Translations under genes and position numbers: made by a program
NCBI GenBank assembly: GCA_937873255.1
Contig: CALMVM010000591.1
Location: 1 to 8,910 of the forward strand
Length of the DNA stretch: 8,910 bases
Source: an uncultured Verrucomicrobiota bacterium
GTDB taxonomy: Bacteria; Verrucomicrobiota; Verrucomicrobiia; Chthoniobacterales; SZAS-18
Direction: 5' to 3'
Notes under the pieces: generated by a model
What the model saw: only the letters and a program-made list of their open reading frames with translations
Database searches by the model: none
What the model was told of the DNA's origin: nothing
In this document: positions 5,602-8,910 of the stretch, one piece after another
How the letters are laid out: each line of letters begins with the position of its first letter
Position numbering within the stretch: the stretch's first letter is position 1

Positions 5602-6237
5602 ATGAACTCCCTCTCCGACTGCCGGCTCTACGGCATCCTCGACCTCGGCTACGTCGCGCCGAACGCCGCCGTGGAATCCGCCCTCCAAATGGTCGCCGGC
5701 GGCGTGGACATCCTGCAAATCCGCGCCAAGAACTTCCTTGCCCCCGACATTCTCGCGCTCGCCGCGCAGGTTCGGCCGATCACCGAACCGGCCGGCGTGC
5801 CGCTGATCGTCAACGATTATCCCTGGCTCGTCGAACGCGCCGGGGCCGACGGCGCGCACATCGGCCAGGACGACGGCCCGCTCGCCGCTGCGCGCGCGAA
5901 GGCCGGCGCGGGCAGGATCATCGGACGTTCCACGCACAGCGTCGAACAGGCGCTCGCCGCCCGCGACGAGGGGGCGGATTATCTCGGGTTCGGCCCGATC
6001 TTCGCCACGCCGACCAAACCCGATTACACGCCGATTGGCCTCGAGGACATCGCACGCGTCCACACGGAGGTCACGGACCGGCCGATCTTTTGCATCGGCG
6101 GGGTGAAGCTGGACAACCTGCCGCGCATCCTCGATGCCGGCGCGCGCCGGGTGGTGATCGTTTCCGGCCTGCTGCTCGCCGACGACGTGGCCGATTACGC
6201 GCGCCGGGCGAAGGAGTTGCTGCTTGCGGCGAAATGA
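5602..6237 (+). CDS. thiE: Thiamine-phosphate synthase
   Basis: ThiE joins hydroxymethylpyrimidine diphosphate to the thiazole phosphate carboxylate, giving thiamine monophosphate in the cytosol. The 211-aa length is typical for this (beta/alpha)8 barrel. Landmarks in order: LQIRAKN (Gln39, Arg41, Lys43, pyrimidine/pyrophosphate contact), LIVNDYPWL (Asn71, Asp72), DGAHIGQDD (residues 83-91, metal site), GRSTHS (108-113), FGPIFATPTK (130-139, closing on the pyrophosphate) and CIGGVK (164-169) followed by VVIVSGLL for thiazole phosphate binding. ATG 5602 directly precedes the first barrel strand (CRLYGILDL); no Shine-Dalgarno is visible, the repeat DNA running almost up to the start. The stop overlaps the next gene's ATG (ATGA), indicating translational coupling. 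No other thi gene and no recognisable TPP riboswitch was seen nearby. I rate it above the related TenI-type proteins because the catalytic residues are present. Confidence 0.9.
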   Translation: MNSLSDCRLYGILDLGYVAPNAAVESALQMVAGGVDILQIRAKNFLAPDILALAAQVRPITEPAGVPLIVNDYPWLVERAGADGAHIGQDDGPLAAARAKAGAGRIIGRSTHSVEQALAARDEGADYLGFGPIFATPTKPDYTPIGLEDIARVHTEVTDRPIFCIGGVKLDNLPRILDAGARRVVIVSGLLLADDVADYARRAKELLLAAK

Positions 6238-7037
6238 AGAGTCGGAAGCCAGGGACGGTCCTGTGCGTGGAAGGATTGCGCGTCGTGCGCGGGCGGGCTG
6301 TGATCCTCGACGGCATCGACTGGCGCGTGGAGCGTGGACAACATTGGGTCATCCTCGGCGCGAACGGCTCCGGAAAAACCTCGCTCCTGAGCGCGCTCAC
6401 CGCGTACCTGACGCCTTCCGCCGGCACCGTCGAACTGCTCGGCGCGGCGTACGGGCGTGCGGATTGGCGCGAACTACGCCGCCGCGTGGGGTTGGTCAGC
6501 TCATCGATCCGCCAGATGATCGGCGACGACGCGACGGCGCTGGAAATCGTCGCCGGCGGCCGGGACGCCGTGCTCAACCCGACGGGCCGCGTCAAGCCCG
6601 CCGCCCGCCGCGCCGCGCTGGCAACCCTCCGCCGGGTCGAGGCCGCCGTGTTGGCCGACCGGCCGTGGGGCGTGCTCTCCCAGGGCGAACGCCAACGCGT
6701 GCTCATCGGCCGCGCGCTGGTCGCCGCGCCGCCGCTGTTGATCCTCGATGAACCCTGCGCCGGGTTGGACCCGGTGGCGCGTGAACGCTTCGTGCGTTTC
6801 CTCGACCGGCTCGGGCGTCGGCGCGGTGGGCCGGCGCTGGTGCTCGTGACGCACCACGTCGAGGAAATCGCGCCGGTGTTCACCCACGCGCTGCTGCTGC
6901 GCGCGGGCAAGGCGTTCGCCGCTGGCGAGAAGGCGCGCGTGCTGACGACGGCGCGGTTGTCCGAGACGTTCGGCGCGTCGTTGCGCCTGCGACGGGACCG
7001 ACGGGACGACTACACGCTACGTCTGGCCCAGGAATGA
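6234..7037 (+). CDS. ABC transporter ATP-binding protein, ModF/COG1119 type
   Basis: This 267-aa single-domain ABC ATPase has every nucleotide-binding motif: Walker A GANGSGKTS (42-50), a Q-loop region LVSSSIRQM (87-95), signature LSQGERQRV (148-156), Walker B LLILDEP (168-174) with the D-loop AGLD (176-179), and H-loop His207 in VTHHVEE. The phrases HWVILGANGSGKTSLL, VLSQGERQRVLIGRAL and EPCAGLDPVARERF are characteristic of COG1119, annotated as 'molybdenum transport ATPase ModF-like'. Its true partner and substrate are unknown, and no permease or binding protein is nearby. The ATG at 6234 overlaps the thiE stop by 4 bases (ATGA), so it is translated with thiE. AAGGAG at 6211-6216 is 17 bases upstream, too far to be an ideal ribosome site. 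Confidence 0.88.
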   Translation: MKSRKPGTVLCVEGLRVVRGRAVILDGIDWRVERGQHWVILGANGSGKTSLLSALTAYLTPSAGTVELLGAAYGRADWRELRRRVGLVSSSIRQMIGDDATALEIVAGGRDAVLNPTGRVKPAARRAALATLRRVEAAVLADRPWGVLSQGERQRVLIGRALVAAPPLLILDEPCAGLDPVARERFVRFLDRLGRRRGGPALVLVTHHVEEIAPVFTHALLLRAGKAFAAGEKARVLTTARLSETFGASLRLRRDRRDDYTLRLAQE

Positions 7038-7105
7038 GGCAACGACGGAATCTGTGGACAAATTCCGGTTCCCTTTGCCGCCGTTTGTTGTATCGGTGTG
7101 CGTCT

Positions 7106-8020
7106 ATGCCCGTTCTCATCGTTGGTTCCATCGCCTTGGACACCGTTAAAACCCCCGTCGAAGAACACGCCGACCTGCTCGGCGGTTCGGCCTCGTACGC
7201 AGCGGTCAGCGCCAGTTTTTTCACCGGAGCGCAGCTCGTCGGCATCGTCGGCGGCGATTTTCCGAAGGCGCACGTCGAGTTCTTCGAATCCCGCCGGATC
7301 GACCTGGAGGGCCTCCAACAGGTCGAGGGCGAATCCTTCCGCTGGTCGGGCGAATACATGACCGACATGAACGTGCGCGAGACCCGCTCGGTGGCGCTCA
7401 ACGTCTTCGAGCATTTCACCCCGCACTTGCCGGAGTCCTACCGCCAGACGCCCTACGTCCTGCTCGCCAACATCGCCCCGTCGCTCCAGAGCTACGTCCT
7501 CGACCAGACCGCCCGGCCGCGCTTCGTGGTGGCCGACACGATGGACCTGTGGATCACCATCGCCAAGGACGATCTCCTCGCCCTGCTCAAGCGCGTCGAT
7601 CTGCTGATCCTCAACGATTCCGAGGCCAAGATGCTCACCGGCGAAACCAACCTCATCCGCGCCGCCGAGGCGATTCGCGGCTATGGCCCCGGCTACGTGG
7701 CGATCAAGAAGGGCGAGCACGGCTGCCTCTTGTTCGGCGATCCGTCGAAACAAGAGTTTTTTTCCTGCCCGGCGTTCCCGCTGGCGAACCTGCACGACCC
7801 GACCGGGGCGGGGGATTGTTTCGCGGGCGGCCTGATCGGCGAACTGGCGCGCGCGGACGAGGCGGAGATCACGTTCGACGCGCTGAAGAAAGCGGTGGTC
7901 AGCGGCAGCGTGGTGGCGAGTTTCAACGTGGAAGCATTCAGCCTGGAACGCCTGCGGACGCTGACGAACGAGGACATCGACGCGCGCCGGGGGGAGTTCC
8001 GGCGGATCAGCCAGTTTTGA
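7106..8020 (+). CDS. PfkB-family (ribokinase-like) carbohydrate kinase
   Basis: This ATP-dependent sugar or nucleoside kinase of the ribokinase/PfkB fold is 304 aa. Landmarks: N-terminal strand VLIVGSIALD (Asp12, substrate side), GGSASYAA glycine motif (26-33), RWSGEY lid region, LLILNDSEAKMLTG (the conserved N-x-x-E helix, PfkB motif), KKGEHG, and the signature DPTGAGDCFAGG from residue 231 with catalytic base Asp237 and the anion hole GAGD. The substrate cannot be read from sequence; relatives are annotated only as sugar kinase or adenosine kinase-like. I chose ATG 7106 because the conserved first strand begins there. The frame stays open back to an ATG at 7034, which overlaps the ABC ATPase stop, but the added 24 residues (Arg/Cys-rich) do not look like part of the fold. 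It is probably in the same operon as thiE and the ATPase. Confidence 0.9.
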   Translation: MPVLIVGSIALDTVKTPVEEHADLLGGSASYAAVSASFFTGAQLVGIVGGDFPKAHVEFFESRRIDLEGLQQVEGESFRWSGEYMTDMNVRETRSVALNVFEHFTPHLPESYRQTPYVLLANIAPSLQSYVLDQTARPRFVVADTMDLWITIAKDDLLALLKRVDLLILNDSEAKMLTGETNLIRAAEAIRGYGPGYVAIKKGEHGCLLFGDPSKQEFFSCPAFPLANLHDPTGAGDCFAGGLIGELARADEAEITFDALKKAVVSGSVVASFNVEAFSLERLRTLTNEDIDARRGEFRRISQF

Positions 8021-8153
8021 GGCAACGCGCACGGATATTCCGGCAGGCCGCAGCGCGGCCGGTCGTTCCGGCAATTGGTAGGGATGGCTCTCCGAGCCGT
8101 CCGTGGATTTTCCGGCGAGGCACCCGACGCCCGCGTTGGTCTTCCAGGCAAAG
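8021..8153. other. Intergenic region between convergent kinase and PEP-CTERM genes
   Basis: These 133 bp separate the sugar kinase stop from the end of the PEP-CTERM gene. Most of the stretch is the left arm and spacer of the inverted repeat at 8082-8177. The 61 bases before it are GC-rich with no gene or clear terminator apart from what the repeat hairpins could provide. Confidence 0.5.
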
Positions 8154-8177
8154 TTATGGATGGCTCGGAGAGCCATC
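8082..8177. repeat. Short palindromic repeat pair flanking a 55-nt spacer
   Basis: Left arm GGATGGCTCTCCGAGCCGTC (8082-8102, one more C) and right arm GGATGGCTCGGAGAGCCATC (8158-8177) are reverse complements but for one mismatch. Each arm is itself a small hairpin (GGCTC, 3-nt loop, GAGCC). They flank 55 nt (8103-8157). I associate the string GATGGCTCGGAGAGCCATC with dispersed repeats of Verrucomicrobiota, but cannot check copy number here. The right arm overlaps the last codons of the PEP-CTERM gene. Confidence 0.75.
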
Positions 8178-8910
8178 AGGACCATGGAAACGACGGCGCA
8201 CGGTCCAGCCAAGCGCGAGCGCGCCGCCCACGCCGATCAGCGCCCAGATGGACGGCTCGGGCACGGTCGTGAAGGACAGGTCGCTTAGCGCGATGATCTG
8301 GAGCGTCGAATGCGACGTGCCGCCGGCGGGGGACGCGGTGTCCGTATAGGTGAAGGTGAACTGGGTGATCGGCGTGCTGCCGAAGGTCACGGTCGAGTTG
8401 CCGTCGGCGACGTTCTGCCCGCTGTTGCCCGTGGCGGTGATGCTCGCCGAGTTCGCCCCGATGACGTGGCCGTTGGTCGTGCCGTCGGCGATGCTGATCG
8501 GCGGCACCGACGCGCCGCCCGTGCCCAGGCCGAAGATGTTGCTGACGACATCGTTGTACGGGCCTCCGTTGTAGGTTCCGTTGTCCACGTCGTAGAAGGT
8601 GAAGCTCAGGTTGGAGATCGGCCGGGTGAAAAAGATCGTCACCAGGATCGAGCTGCCTGCGGCGATGTTGCCGCCGGTGGCCTCGTTGAAATCCGCGATG
8701 ATTTGCAGCGCCTTCTGACCCAGGATGCCACCGTTGGAATAGAAGGCGTTCGTGCCGGTGCCGGTGGCCCCGTTGGTGCCGACCGCCGGGCTGGGCGCGG
8801 CGGTGCTGAAGAAATTGTTGGTGCCGCTGTTGCCGTCGAATTTGATGCTGACGGTGTTGCCATTGATCGTGGCCACGTTGGTCTGCTGGGTCGCCTGCGC
8901 GGTGGTGGGC
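8154..8910 (-). CDS. PEP-CTERM sorting-domain surface protein (5' end outside window)
   Basis: The minus-strand frame is open to the right edge, so the N-terminus is missing; codons at the edge read PTTAQATQQTNVATINGNTV, and AQA could be a signal-peptidase site, implying the signal peptide lies just outside. The visible body of about 250 residues is rich in Gly, Asn, Ser and Thr and in beta-strand patterns such as NLSFTFYDVDN, as in secreted beta-sandwich proteins. The end has a PEP-CTERM tripartite tag: VPEPS (8264-8250), a hydrophobic helix (IWALIGVGGALALGW), then basic TVRRR. In this system an exosortase processes the tag and the protein is moved to the surface or extracellular matrix; no exosortase is in the window. 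The tag normally ends at the basic cluster, but here about ten residues follow (FHGPDGSPSHP), most read from the repeat at 8158-8177, with TAA at 8156-8154. Confidence 0.85.
   Translation of the reverse strand, partial: PTTAQATQQTNVATINGNTVSIKFDGNSGTNNFFSTAAPSPAVGTNGATGTGTNAFYSNGGILGQKALQIIADFNEATGGNIAAGSSILVTIFFTRPISNLSFTFYDVDNGTYNGGPYNDVVSNIFGLGTGGASVPPISIADGTTNGHVIGANSASITATGNSGQNVADGNSTVTFGSTPITQFTFTYTDTASPAGGTSHSTLQIIALSDLSFTTVPEPSIWALIGVGGALALGWTVRRRFHGPDGSPSHP

Noticed and set aside
7010..8212. Minus-strand open frame of 400 codons opposite the sugar kinase
   Set aside because: It is antisense to a clear PfkB kinase, and its start region is a translation of the palindromic repeat at 8082-8177.

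Overview
The window is GC-rich, chromosomal-looking DNA from a Gram-negative-type bacterium. Three things suggest a member of the Planctomycetota-Verrucomicrobiota-Chlamydiota group, most likely Verrucomicrobiota: a PEP-CTERM surface protein, an LpxH-like lipid A enzyme, and several palindromic intergenic repeats of kinds I associate with Verrucomicrobiota. That assignment is inference. I found no rRNA, tRNA, CRISPR array, transposase or phage gene.

Layout, left to right. The last 260 bases are the C-terminal end of a MacB/FtsX-type ABC permease on the + strand. A minus-strand block follows: a 78-aa one-helix membrane protein (1971-1735), a 122-aa two-helix membrane protein (1634-1266) and an LpxH-like calcineurin-type UDP-2,3-diacylglucosamine diphosphatase (1251-337). 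They probably form one envelope-related transcription unit. Divergent from it, across 139 bp, is a 540-aa double-length ThyX-like thymidylate synthase (2111-3733). Next comes a 391-bp gene-free stretch holding a 175-bp inverted-repeat element (3791-3965). After it is a five-helix isoprenylcysteine carboxyl methyltransferase-like membrane enzyme (4125-4910). Convergent with that gene is a low-molecular-weight protein tyrosine phosphatase-like gene (5464-5024). Its reading frame continues past an in-frame TAG for 40 more codons with strong coding character (5023-4901), so the gene looks split by a point nonsense mutation.

The divergent region 5465-5601 is dominated by a second inverted repeat. 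To its right is a plus-strand cluster: thiE (5602-6237), a lone ABC ATPase of the ModF/COG1119 type (6234-7037) joined to it by an ATGA overlap, and a PfkB-family sugar kinase (7106-8020). A third inverted repeat (8082-8177) lies between the kinase and the convergent PEP-CTERM protein (8910-8154, 5' end outside the window), and it supplies that protein's last residues and stop codon.

Most genes are ordinary housekeeping, cofactor or envelope functions. I see no convincing new multi-gene defence or biosynthetic system. The points most worth checking are the ThyX duplication with its active-site motif divided between the halves, the phosphatase/helix-turn-helix-like composite broken by a TAG, and three sequence-unrelated inverted repeats with similar spacers (55-62 nt), two of which reach into the ends of neighbouring genes.
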